This document shows positions 1 to 9,644 of a stretch of DNA of 64,000 nt, piece after piece. The position numbers were made by a program, and so were the translations under genes. Within the stretch, counting starts at the first letter, position 1. Every line of letters starts with the position of its first letter. The stretch is taken from NCBI GenBank assembly GCA_046049665.1, contig JBJOQW010000072.1:1-64000 (forward strand). The letters are read 5' to 3'. The notes beneath the pieces are model-generated. The model worked only from the letters and a program-made list of their open reading frames with translations, ran no database searches and was not told the origin of the DNA. The stretch is from JAAFHS01 sp046049665. GTDB lineage: Bacteria; Pseudomonadota; Alphaproteobacteria; Rhodobacterales; Rhodobacteraceae.

Positions 1-3000
1 ATCTACACGCTGACGCAGGCTGATGTGGATGCAGGCAGTGTTACCAACCAGGCTACCGCCAGTGCGACGACCCCCGGCGGCGCCCCGATCAGCGATTTGT
101 CTGGTGCAGCGGCTGACAACAACACGCCCACGGTCACCCCGCTGCCTGCCGCACCGGGTATTAATGCCGAAAAGACCATCACCGCAGGACCGATCGTGTT
201 GGGCGGAGAGGTTGCTTTCCGTATTGCCGCCACCAATACGGGCAACACGACCCTGACAGCGGTGCAGATCAGTGCAGAGCAGTTGCGTCGCGCGGATGGA
301 ACGGTTTTGACGCCAACCACAGGGCCGAATTTCAACGGTGCGACAGGTGGCTCGCCTGCAGGTACGCTGCTGCCGGGAGAGGTGGCCAGCTATGTGGTGA
401 CCTATGTTCTGACCCAGGCTGATATTGATGCTGGTGGCATTTCCAATGCGGTAGTGGTGCGTGGCCAGCCGCCCTCTGGCGGGCCGGTCTCGGACCAGTC
501 GGACGATGGCGATGACAGCGATGGCAATACGACCAACGACCCCACCGTACTGACTGTTCCCGCGACACCGGCCATGGCACTTGTCAAACAACTGTCAGCC
601 GCCACATCCCCCACTTTTGATGCCGTTGGTGATGTGCTGGCCTATGAATTCGTGGTTCGCAACACTGGCAACGTGACGCTGACCAACCAGATCAGTGTGA
701 CCGACCCCCTGATCACCGCTGCAGGTGGCAGCATTGTCTGCCCCGCCCCACCAGTTGCCCCGCTGGCCAGTATCACCTGCACGGGGAGCTATAGCATCAC
801 ACAGGCCGATCTTGACCGGGGATCGGTGCTGAACACCGCCACGGCTACTGATGGCACCACATCTTCTGCTCCTGCCGGGCTGACCGTGCCCGCCCAGCAA
901 TCGCCGGCGCTGACCACGGTCAAGACCGCGCGCCCGATTTCGGCGGCGCAGTTCGTGGTGGGTGCGGTGGTGACGTATGATTACGTTGTCACCAACAGCG
1001 GCAACGTCACCATCACTGCCCCGGTCACCATCTTGGATAACCGCATTGCGCCTGCCAACCTGTCTTGCCCAGCCCTGCCGGCAACCGGGCTTGCGCCTGC
1101 AGCCAGCATCACCTGCCTCGGCACCTATACGGTTACGGCGAATGATGTTGATCTGGGCGCTGTCACCAATCTTGCCACCGCCACCAGCGGTACAATCACC
1201 AGCCCGATTGCATCAGAAACCGTGCCAGACGCCGCAACGCCTGCACTGACAATTGTAAAGACAGCTGCCCCGGGTGCCGCCTTTGCCGAGGTGGGTGATA
1301 CGCTGACCTATACTTACACCGTCACCAACACTGGCACGCGCGCTTTTGTGCAACCCGTTACCATCACGGATGACCGCATCTCTGGCCCCATCACCTGCTT
1401 TGCCCCCACCGCTGCTGACCCTGATTTCCGCTCGGCCGAGGTGGCAACCTGCAGCGCCACCTATACCGTGACACAGGCCGATCTTGATACAGGTGCTGTG
1501 ACCAATCAGGCCTTTGCGCAGACCACCTATCTGGGTGCGCCCGAACCCGTCACCTCGCCCGTGGACAGTGTCACGGTTGATGCAACCGAAACGCCAGAAA
1601 TCACGCTGACCAAGTCAGTCGCGCCCGCCACTGTGCCGACCGTTGGCACCCCGCTGACCTTTACGCTGGTGGCAGAAAACACCGGCAACCAGACACTGCG
1701 CAACGTTGTGGTAACCGACCCCATGTTGCCCGGGCTGTCTTGCAGCGTGGCCACGCTTGCACCGGGGGCGGTGGAAACCTGCACCGACAGCAGCTATATC
1801 GTCACGCAGGCCGATTTTGACCGTGGCAGTCTGGTGAACACGGCAAGCGCGCGCGCCATCTCGCCGCGTGGCAACAACATCACCGATACCGGTACGACAA
1901 CAGCAACAATGGCCCCTGCCGCGCCTGCCATGACGCTGGCGAAAACGGCCCTGCCATCGCCCTTTGGCCCGGTGGGATCAACAATCAATTACCGGCTGGC
2001 TGTGACCAACACTGGCAATGTCACGATTGCGCCGGTGATCGTGACGGATCCGCGGGTTGCAGGCTTTACCTGCACCATCCCCACCCTTGCCCCCGGCGCA
2101 ACCAACCAGAGTTGTGTGGCGACTTATACGGTGACCCAAGCCGATATTGATGCCGGTGCCATCACAAACACTGCCACCGCCAGCGGTACTTCTGCCCGCG
2201 GTGTGCTTGAAAATGCCAGCGCCACCGTCACCACCGTTGCACCCAATGCAGCCCCGGCAATCGAGGCGACGAAGGTTGTGCTGCCATCGGCCAGTACGCC
2301 GGGCAGCGTTGTGACCTATCAGCTTACCCTGCGCAACACTGGCAACATTACGCTGTCAGGCGTTGCGCCGACAGACACGATGACCCGCCTTTCTCCGCCC
2401 GACCCTGTCACGCTGACCACGGCTTTTGCGCTGGTGTCGGGCGATACGGGTGTGGCGGGTGAAATGTTACCGGGCGAAGTGTGGGTCTACACTGCCACCT
2501 ACAGCCTGACGCAGGATGATATCGACGCGGGTGGCCTGTCCAACAGTGTGACGGTCACCGCCAATGCCGCGCGCGGCGGGCCGGTTAGCGAAGTATCGGA
2601 CAATGGCATCGACAGCGATGGCAACACCTCCGATGACGCCACCATCTTTGCCATCCCTGCCGGTGCGGCCCTTGATGTGACCAAAACCCTTACCGGCACT
2701 CTACCCAGCCGCGCAGGTGACGTGGCAACCTTTACCATCTCTGCGCTGAACACCGGCAATGTCAGCATCATTGATCCAACGGTGACCGATACCCTGACGC
2801 GCCTTGACGGCACGCCCCTTGCGCCTGCGACCACCCCCGCCACAGTTCCCAACCCGTTGCCCCCCGGAGCAACGGCCACATGGACCGTGACATATACCCT
2901 GACGCAGGCCGATATTGATGCAGGCGGCATCCGCAATACGGCCACGGTCAGCGGCACGGAACCGGGCGGCGCGCCTGTCAGCGATGTGTCGTCAGACGGG

Positions 3001-5409
3001 GACAGTACCGATGGCAACATCACCGATGATCCGACGTTGGTTGCATTCCCCAACGCCCCCGGCATCACCGCCATCAAGACCCTGACCAGCATTGGCGCTG
3101 CAGCGGGTGAGCTGGCTGAATTCGCCATCACCGTCACCAATACCGGCAACACTACGCTGACGGGCGTGACTGTGACTGACAGCATGACCCGCTTTGGCGG
3201 TACGCCCGTTGGGCCGGTGATCACAGCCTTTGTCAGCGCAAATGCAGGATCACCCGCAGGCATGCTGCTGCCGGATGAGGCTGCCACCTACCGCGTCACC
3301 TACACCCTTGTGCAGGCCGATATTGATGCAGGCGGGCTCGAAAATCAGGCCACTGCTTCCGGGCAACCGCCAAGCGGATTGCCGGTGAACGACCTGTCTG
3401 ATGAAGGCAGTCCCGATGGTGATGATCCGACACTCGCACCGATTTCATCAATTTCGTCACTTGCGGTGGGCAAATCGGTTACGGCTGTAGCCAGCGTGTT
3501 CCCTACGATTGACCGGGTGACCTTTACCATCACTGTGCGCAACACGGGGCAAACCACGCAAACCAATCTGCGGGTGGCTGATGATCTGGCAGCCTTTGTG
3601 GCACCCGCCACGCTGCTGCAAGACAGCTATCCCGTGCAGACCAGTATTGCAGGCTTTGGCGCAGGCACGGCGAACCCGGCCTATAATGGCACGACCGCAA
3701 CTGAACTGCTGGAAGGGCCCGCCAGCCTTGCACCCGGTACAAGCGGAACGATCACAGTGATCGCGACCTATGCTACGGCAACCGGACAGCCCGCCGGGCA
3801 GAACATTGCGCGTGCCACTAGCACCCAGAACACCGCGCTTATCCCGTCAAACCCGGTGACTGTGATGCGCGCCGATACCGATGGCGACGGCGTGCCTGAT
3901 GATCTGGAAGGTGGCGGCGACCGTGATGGCGATGGCATCGCCAATGCCCAGGATTATGATCCGACGGGTGTGTTCTATTGCGAAGACAACGGCCGCATCC
4001 TGCCTGGCGGATCTATCAGCCTGGTGCAGGTGGGCGGCAGTGGTGCAGCCATCAATCTCGTGCGCAACGGTGCCGATGGGCAATATCAGTTCTTTGTCAC
4101 CGAAACCGGCACCTACAGGCTGCAGATCACCTATCCACCGGGCACGGCTGCATCAACTCTGCGCCCGTCCTCTGGCACACTTGATCTGGGATCGCGCCTA
4201 CCGACAAACCCCTTGTCAATCGGATCATCCCAAGATGGCAGCACAGGGATTTTGACGAATTTCTCGGCAGCAGCGAACCGGTGGTTTGATGCCTTCCTGA
4301 TTGATGCAGGTGATCCCTACATCATCAACAACAATATCCCCGTTACAGCCTGTGTGGCCGGTCCGACCGAAGTGACTGCCACCAAGGTAGCGGACCGTGA
4401 CACTGCGGTTGCGGGTGAAACCGTCAACTTCACCCTGACCTTCGTCAATGGCGCGCGGTCAAATCCGGATGTGTCCTTTGTGGACCGGCTTCCAACTGGT
4501 CTGATCTATACCCCAGGATCGGCCAGCCTGAATGGCGTGGCGCTTGAGCCTGCCGTGGCTGGTCAAACCCTGACATGGGGTCCGCGTGATATTGCCGCTG
4601 CCGAAACGGTGACCATTCGTTTGGCGGCGCGGGTGTCTGGTCGTGCTGGCCTTGGTGATCTGGTCAACCGGGCGGTGCTTCTGGCGCCGAGCGGAATCGA
4701 ACTGTCAAACACGGCGACAGCAACCATTCGGATCGTGCCGGAAGCGGTGTTCGATTGTTCCGATGTCATCGGCAAGGTGTTTGACGACGTGAACCGCAAT
4801 GGTGTGCAAGACCCGTTCGATGCGCGTGCCGAAATCACCGATCAGGAGATATTCCTTGATAAGTTCGGCAAGCTTGCGCCGCCAGAGCCCGAAGAACTGC
4901 AGGGTGAGCCGGGCATTCCGGGGGTGCGGATTGCCACGGTGAACGGTCTGTTGATCACCACGGATGAATATGGCCGCTTCCATGTGCCTTGCGCGGCCTT
5001 GCCTGCAAGCATCGGGTCGAACTTTACGCTGAAGCTTGATCCACGCACGCTGCCAGTGGGCTATGCCCTGACCACGGAAAACCCGCGCACGCTGCGGCTG
5101 ACGCCGGGCAAGGTGGCCAAGATGAACTTTGGCGTGGCGCTGACCGAGATGGTTGACATTGGCCTGACCGCACAGGCCTTTGTGCCGGGCACGGCTGAAC
5201 CGGTGCAGGCTTTGGTGGACGGCGTGCAAACGCTGATCGGGCGGATTGCGAATACGCCATCAACCTTGCGCCTGACCTATCTGCTGGCTGCGGGCGAAGA
5301 CCGGGCCAATGCCGTGGCGCGCCTGCGTGCAACCGAAAACCTGATCCGCCGCCTGTGGCGGGGTGTCGGCAATTACGATCTGCAAATCGACAAGTCGGTA
5401 AAAGAGTAA
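1..5409 (+). CDS. Giant DUF11-repeat surface protein (5' partial)
   Basis: The frame is open from base 1, already inside a repeat, so the true start lies upstream; 1802 residues are visible. Ten repeats of roughly 110-130 residues each carry a Y-x-x-T-Q-A-D-x-D-x-G-x-x-N motif. Repeats 3-7 each have a pair of cysteines before the motif; repeats 1, 2 and 8-10 lack cysteine and instead carry an acidic S-D-x-S-x-D-G-N type linker after it. After the repeats come a calcium-binding-like D-x-D-G-D-G segment (about nt 3870-3965), a more divergent DUF11 domain (about 4366-4730), an SdrD_B-like segment starting V-I-G-K-V-F-D-D-V-N-R-N-G, and a charged tail. There is no LPXTG or autotransporter barrel. 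DUF11 proteins are usually extracellular. The gene lies 14 nt upstream of a barrel protein, suggesting an operon. Ligand and role are unknown. Confidence 0.85.
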   Translation: MYTLTQADVDAGSVTNQATASATTPGGAPISDLSGAAADNNTPTVTPLPAAPGINAEKTITAGPIVLGGEVAFRIAATNTGNTTLTAVQISAEQLRRADGTVLTPTTGPNFNGATGGSPAGTLLPGEVASYVVTYVLTQADIDAGGISNAVVVRGQPPSGGPVSDQSDDGDDSDGNTTNDPTVLTVPATPAMALVKQLSAATSPTFDAVGDVLAYEFVVRNTGNVTLTNQISVTDPLITAAGGSIVCPAPPVAPLASITCTGSYSITQADLDRGSVLNTATATDGTTSSAPAGLTVPAQQSPALTTVKTARPISAAQFVVGAVVTYDYVVTNSGNVTITAPVTILDNRIAPANLSCPALPATGLAPAASITCLGTYTVTANDVDLGAVTNLATATSGTITSPIASETVPDAATPALTIVKTAAPGAAFAEVGDTLTYTYTVTNTGTRAFVQPVTITDDRISGPITCFAPTAADPDFRSAEVATCSATYTVTQADLDTGAVTNQAFAQTTYLGAPEPVTSPVDSVTVDATETPEITLTKSVAPATVPTVGTPLTFTLVAENTGNQTLRNVVVTDPMLPGLSCSVATLAPGAVETCTDSSYIVTQADFDRGSLVNTASARAISPRGNNITDTGTTTATMAPAAPAMTLAKTALPSPFGPVGSTINYRLAVTNTGNVTIAPVIVTDPRVAGFTCTIPTLAPGATNQSCVATYTVTQADIDAGAITNTATASGTSARGVLENASATVTTVAPNAAPAIEATKVVLPSASTPGSVVTYQLTLRNTGNITLSGVAPTDTMTRLSPPDPVTLTTAFALVSGDTGVAGEMLPGEVWVYTATYSLTQDDIDAGGLSNSVTVTANAARGGPVSEVSDNGIDSDGNTSDDATIFAIPAGAALDVTKTLTGTLPSRAGDVATFTISALNTGNVSIIDPTVTDTLTRLDGTPLAPATTPATVPNPLPPGATATWTVTYTLTQADIDAGGIRNTATVSGTEPGGAPVSDVSSDGDSTDGNITDDPTLVAFPNAPGITAIKTLTSIGAAAGELAEFAITVTNTGNTTLTGVTVTDSMTRFGGTPVGPVITAFVSANAGSPAGMLLPDEAATYRVTYTLVQADIDAGGLENQATASGQPPSGLPVNDLSDEGSPDGDDPTLAPISSISSLAVGKSVTAVASVFPTIDRVTFTITVRNTGQTTQTNLRVADDLAAFVAPATLLQDSYPVQTSIAGFGAGTANPAYNGTTATELLEGPASLAPGTSGTITVIATYATATGQPAGQNIARATSTQNTALIPSNPVTVMRADTDGDGVPDDLEGGGDRDGDGIANAQDYDPTGVFYCEDNGRILPGGSISLVQVGGSGAAINLVRNGADGQYQFFVTETGTYRLQITYPPGTAASTLRPSSGTLDLGSRLPTNPLSIGSSQDGSTGILTNFSAAANRWFDAFLIDAGDPYIINNNIPVTACVAGPTEVTATKVADRDTAVAGETVNFTLTFVNGARSNPDVSFVDRLPTGLIYTPGSASLNGVALEPAVAGQTLTWGPRDIAAAETVTIRLAARVSGRAGLGDLVNRAVLLAPSGIELSNTATATIRIVPEAVFDCSDVIGKVFDDVNRNGVQDPFDARAEITDQEIFLDKFGKLAPPEPEELQGEPGIPGVRIATVNGLLITTDEYGRFHVPCAALPASIGSNFTLKLDPRTLPVGYALTTENPRTLRLTPGKVAKMNFGVALTEMVDIGLTAQAFVPGTAEPVQALVDGVQTLIGRIANTPSTLRLTYLLAAGEDRANAVARLRATENLIRRLWRGVGNYDLQIDKSVKE

Positions 5410-5423
5410 AGGGAGGGCGGCAC

Positions 5424-8400
5424 ATGACACGATCATCCCTGCACCTGTTTGCAACAGTGTCGCTGCTGGCCATGGTTTCGGCGGCACAAGCGCAGGATGG
5501 CTTTGCCATTGTGCTGGGCGGCGAACGCATCGCCGGTGATGCGGCCGTGGCCACCACCATTCAATCGGTGCGCCCGCCATTCCGGTCAACCGCGGATGTG
5601 ACCGTGGTGGTCGATGGGCTGGGCGTGACCCCGCGCCTTGATCTGGAAGTAGCCGAGGCGACAGAGACGACGGTCACACTGCAAAGCCGCATGAACTATC
5701 CTGCCTATGTCACACGGGCCGAGGTGGCGCTGCTGGCGGCGGGTGGGCGCGTGCTGTCAACCACGGCGATTGATCCGAATGGCACGGTCACGCTGCGCCT
5801 GCCTGAAGATACCGAAGGGCTGACGGTGGTGCACCGGGTCTATGACAGCGTCGGGCGGTTTGATGAAACGGCCCCGGTTGCGATTGCGCGGGTGAACAGC
5901 GCGCGCGATGAACCCGGCGCAGACCGCACAGCGCGCCGCCGCATTCCGGTGCAGGGTGGGGCGGTCACGGTGCGCGGGCAGGGCCTTGCACCCGGTGCCA
6001 CGGTGCAGGCGTTTGGCGAGGTCATCCGCCCGGATGCATCGGGCGATTTCGTGCTGCAACGCATTCTGCCTGCGGGTGACCGTTTGCTGCCCGTGCGCGT
6101 TACAGGTGGCGGTGAGAATATCGCGCTGGATCCGGTGATCACCATTCCGCAATCCGAATGGTTCACCATCGCCACGGGCGATCTGACGGTGGGGCGCACG
6201 CTGCGCGGTGAGAACAAGGGTGATACCTTCACCACAGGGCGCATTGCCGGTTACACACGCGGCAGCACGGCCTCGGGGTGGGAGATTACGGCATCTGCGG
6301 ATACCGGCGAAGGCGCGTTGCGCGACCTGTTCCGCGATTTTGACCGCAAGGATCCCTTGTCCGTGATTGACCGGCTTGATCCGGAACTGGCCTATCCCAC
6401 CTACGGCGATGACAGCACGATCACGCAGGATGCGCCAACGGATGGAAAGCTGTATTTCCGTGCCGAACGGGATGGCTCTTACGTTCTGTGGGGCAATTAC
6501 ACGGGTGAGTTGCGCGGTGGGGAATATCTGCGCAACGAACGGCAGCTCTATGGCTTTCAGGGCGTCTACCGCACGCCGGACCAAACCTCGCGCGGCGAGG
6601 CGCGGGCATCGGTTACCGCCTATGCCGCGCAGCCCGATCAGCTGCCGGGGCGCGAGGTGTTTCTGGGCACGGGCGGATCGGTTTATTTCCTGCAACGGTC
6701 CGATATTGCGACGGCGTCCGAAACCATCATGGTTGAAGTGCGCGATCCCACCACGGGCCGCGTGATCGAACAGCGCAGGCTGGTGGAAGGGCGCGATTAC
6801 CGCATCAATTACCTGCAGGGCGTGGTCATCCTGGCGGCACCTTTGTCGGGCAACACGGGCGGCGGCACAATCACGCCAGCACCCGGATCACGGCCGGAAA
6901 CGCGGCTGGTGGTGTCTTATGAATACACCCCCACTGCGGCGGATGTTGATGGCTTTGCCTATGGCGGCCGGGTTGAGGGCTGGGTAACCAATGACCTGCG
7001 CTTTGGCGTGACAGCCATGGTCGAACAGACCGATGTGGCCGACCAGCGCGCCTACAGCGCCGATCTGCGCTATGTCATCGGCAACAACAGCTTTGTCGAG
7101 CTGGAGGCCGCGCGCACTGATGGCCCGGGTTTTGGCCAGACGTTCAGCGCCGATGGCGGGCTTGTCGTGGTCACCGAAGGGGCTGGTGGCGGCACGGGCG
7201 GGGCGTACCGCTTCAAGGCCGAGGTTGATTTTGCCGATCTGGGCTGGGCAACCAAAGGCACGCTGACGGCCTATGCCGAACAGCGCGAGGCCGGGTTCAC
7301 CACGCTGGACCACCGCATCACCGATGATGAACGCCTTGTGGGTTTTGCCGTGGCGGCCGAGGCGAGCGAGCGGTTGTCCTACAAATTCGCCGTTGATGAT
7401 TTTGAAAGTGATGCAGGCCGCGCCCTGACCGAAGGTCTGGCCGAGGTCAGCTACAAGGCCTCAGATCGTGTGACCCTTGATTTCGGGCTGGCGCTGGAAG
7501 ACCGGGCCGAGCCGGGCGATGCAGACAAGACCGGGTCGCGCACCGATGCGGCGCTGAAGGTGACCTTCACCCAAAGCGATGCGCTGGAATATTACGTCTT
7601 TGGCCAATCCACCCTTGCCCGCAGCGGTGGCCTTGATCGCAATGATCGCATCGGCGCAGGCGTCAAGCTGGGCTTTGCCCAAGGCTGGACCTTTGAAGGC
7701 GAAGTGTCCGACGGCAGCTTTGGTGCCGGTGGCCGCGCGCTGGTGTCCTATGAACGCGAAGGTGCCAACGCCTATTTCGGCTATACGCTTGATCCGGGGC
7801 GCGAGCTGGATGGCGTAACGCTGAACGGCCGCGATGAAGGGCAGTTTGTGCTGGGTGGGCGGCGCACGGTGAATGATGCGGTGACCGTGTTTGGCGAAAA
7901 CACCTATGACATGTTCGGGCGGCGCACCTCGCTGACCTCGACCTATGGGGTGGACTACAAGGTCAATGCGCTGCTGGCCCTGTCTGCCAGTGCCGAACTG
8001 GGCCGGGTGACGGACAGCGTTGATGGTGATTTTGACCGCACGGGCCTGTCCTTTGGCGCGGCCTATGATGATGACGCAGGGCTGACGGCGAAAGCGCGGC
8101 TGGAGCTGCGGCGTGACCGTGGCGTGCAATCGGGGTCCAGCCGCGATGCCGATACGCTGCTGTTTACCGGCAACTTTGCCTATGAGGTCAGTCCGGAACG
8201 CCGCTGGATCGGCACGGTGGACCTTGCCGATACCGATGCCGAAACCAGCAGCACCTTGTCGGGCGAATACGCGCGCGTCACCCTTGGCTATGCCTACCGG
8301 CCCATCAATGATGATCGCCTGAATGTTCTGGCGCGCTATACCTATCTCTACGACATGTACGGCCAGCGCGTTGACGGCACCGATGACCCCGGCCCGCGTC

Positions 8401-8777
8401 AGCGCAGCCATGTGTTCAGCGTGGATGCGACCTATGATGTGAATGCCCGCTGGACGCTGGGCGGCAAGCTGGGCTTCCGTCTGGGCGAAACCTCACCCGA
8501 TGATGCCACGCCGTTGCAGCAGAATGATGCGGCCTTGGCCGTGCTGAACGCGCGCTATCACCTGACCTTCCAGTGGGACCTGCTGGTCGAGGGCCGCTAT
8601 TTGACAGCGCGGCAGGCGGGGCTGGATGAGGTGGGTGTTCTGGCCACCGCCTACCGGCAGTTTGGTGAGAATTTCTCGGTCGGCGTGGGGTATAACTTTG
8701 GTTCATTCTCGGATGATCTGACGGATCTGACCACGGATGATGAAGGCATCTTCCTGAACGTCATCGCGCAGTTCTGA
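5424..8777 (+). CDS. Large outer-membrane beta-barrel protein, partner of the DUF11 protein
   Basis: Start chosen at the ATG following a strong GGGAGG ribosome-binding site at 5411; the frame extends further upstream but inside the previous gene. The 1117-residue product begins with a clear signal peptide ending near A-Q-A-Q-D. An N-terminal region of about 350 residues looks like small beta domains. It is followed by a long series of alternating amphipathic strands typical of an outer-membrane barrel, ending N-V-I-A-Q-F with the terminal phenylalanine recognised by the BAM machinery. It follows the DUF11 gene after 14 nt and is probably cotranscribed. I cannot assign it to a named transporter family; it lacks an obvious TonB box. 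A role in exporting or anchoring the DUF11 protein is inference. Confidence 0.75.
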   Translation: MTRSSLHLFATVSLLAMVSAAQAQDGFAIVLGGERIAGDAAVATTIQSVRPPFRSTADVTVVVDGLGVTPRLDLEVAEATETTVTLQSRMNYPAYVTRAEVALLAAGGRVLSTTAIDPNGTVTLRLPEDTEGLTVVHRVYDSVGRFDETAPVAIARVNSARDEPGADRTARRRIPVQGGAVTVRGQGLAPGATVQAFGEVIRPDASGDFVLQRILPAGDRLLPVRVTGGGENIALDPVITIPQSEWFTIATGDLTVGRTLRGENKGDTFTTGRIAGYTRGSTASGWEITASADTGEGALRDLFRDFDRKDPLSVIDRLDPELAYPTYGDDSTITQDAPTDGKLYFRAERDGSYVLWGNYTGELRGGEYLRNERQLYGFQGVYRTPDQTSRGEARASVTAYAAQPDQLPGREVFLGTGGSVYFLQRSDIATASETIMVEVRDPTTGRVIEQRRLVEGRDYRINYLQGVVILAAPLSGNTGGGTITPAPGSRPETRLVVSYEYTPTAADVDGFAYGGRVEGWVTNDLRFGVTAMVEQTDVADQRAYSADLRYVIGNNSFVELEAARTDGPGFGQTFSADGGLVVVTEGAGGGTGGAYRFKAEVDFADLGWATKGTLTAYAEQREAGFTTLDHRITDDERLVGFAVAAEASERLSYKFAVDDFESDAGRALTEGLAEVSYKASDRVTLDFGLALEDRAEPGDADKTGSRTDAALKVTFTQSDALEYYVFGQSTLARSGGLDRNDRIGAGVKLGFAQGWTFEGEVSDGSFGAGGRALVSYEREGANAYFGYTLDPGRELDGVTLNGRDEGQFVLGGRRTVNDAVTVFGENTYDMFGRRTSLTSTYGVDYKVNALLALSASAELGRVTDSVDGDFDRTGLSFGAAYDDDAGLTAKARLELRRDRGVQSGSSRDADTLLFTGNFAYEVSPERRWIGTVDLADTDAETSSTLSGEYARVTLGYAYRPINDDRLNVLARYTYLYDMYGQRVDGTDDPGPRQRSHVFSVDATYDVNARWTLGGKLGFRLGETSPDDATPLQQNDAALAVLNARYHLTFQWDLLVEGRYLTARQAGLDEVGVLATAYRQFGENFSVGVGYNFGSFSDDLTDLTTDDEGIFLNVIAQF

Positions 8778-8910
8778 AAAAATATGCTGTTATAGCAATG
8801 GCTTGACCATTTGCTATCGCATAACAAGGCTGCGTTTTTGCCTAGCGCGGCCTCTTTGCCCATGTTGGTGGCAGGCAATAATGCCACTGCACATTGCAAA
8901 GGATACCGAC

Positions 8911-9396
8911 ATGCTGCCCTATGTCAAAACTGCTGCCGTTTCTGCCCTTGCGGCGACGTCTATTTTCATGGGCTCGCTTGCGCCCGCACATGCCTTTGGT
9001 GACCGCGAGCGCGCCTTCCTGCAGGGGATCGCCACAGCGGTGATCGTGGACAAGCTGATCACCGAAGGCCAGCGCCCACGCCGCCAACAACCTGTCTATG
9101 TGGCCCCGCCGGTGACGTTCGTGCCGCAGGAACCGGTATATACCCATCGCCCGACACACACGACCAGCATCTATCAAACCCCGGCCGCTCGTGCTTTCAA
9201 CAGCTATAGCCGGGCTGAACGTGTGGCTATCCAGCGCCGCCTTTCTGCGCTGGGCTATTACCGGTCTGGCATTGACGGATCGTTCGGGCCGGGCACCTAT
9301 AATGCCGTCGTGGCCTATGCCCGTGATGCAGGTCAGGGTGACAGCCTGCGCGGCACCAATACGGCCTTCGGTGTCTATGACGGCCTGATCTACTAA
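8911..9396 (+). CDS. Exported peptidoglycan-binding domain protein
   Basis: The 161-residue product starts at the ATG preceded by AAAGGA seven bases upstream; earlier in-frame ATGs at 8803 and 8881 lack a comparable site. Residues 1-28 form a signal peptide ending A-H-A-F. The C-terminal 70 residues (from about S-R-A-E-R-V-A-I-Q) match PG_binding_1: Q-R-R-L-S-A-L-G-Y-Y-x-x-G-I-D-G-S-F-G-P-G-T. The middle is proline-rich and low in complexity. It has no catalytic domain, so it probably binds cell wall in the periplasm. It sits 133 nt after the barrel gene and could be independently transcribed. Confidence 0.75.
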   Translation: MLPYVKTAAVSALAATSIFMGSLAPAHAFGDRERAFLQGIATAVIVDKLITEGQRPRRQQPVYVAPPVTFVPQEPVYTHRPTHTTSIYQTPAARAFNSYSRAERVAIQRRLSALGYYRSGIDGSFGPGTYNAVVAYARDAGQGDSLRGTNTAFGVYDGLIY

Positions 9397-9644
9397 AGAC
9401 TGCAAGGCAACTTGCCTGTTGGCCTAGCGGCCTGCGTTAGGTTCCTGGGGGGGCGGTGCAAAACCAGCCCCCCTCTGTCCATGATCGGGTCATGCGGCTG
9501 AGAATGACGGCAATTTTTGTTGCGGTCGCAATGCGTCTGTTGCCGGGTGATACCAGAATACGATCGGGCAACGCGGTAGCGCGATCTGCTATCTGGATAA
9601 AGACGATCCCTGCGTGTCTGCCAAGCCTATGTCTTGGGCCCGTT

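Noticed and set aside
2499..3287. 262-codon open frame antisense to the DUF11 repeats
   Set aside because: It mirrors the repetitive codon pattern of the DUF11 gene, has no ribosome-binding site and no recognisable family.
1..5409. Repeats in the DUF11 gene as a CRISPR-like or DNA tandem repeat array
   Set aside because: The repetition is at protein level; DNA copies differ at many positions and no spacer structure exists.
7461..8411. 316-codon open frame antisense to the barrel gene, and a similar one at 5757-6695
   Set aside because: Composition is that of a high-GC antisense shadow; no start signal and no domain.
9448..9473. GGGGGGC / GCCCCCC pairing between the peptidoglycan-binding and cyclase genes
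   Set aside because: Low-complexity G and C runs with a 12-nt loop and no T-tract; likely chance.
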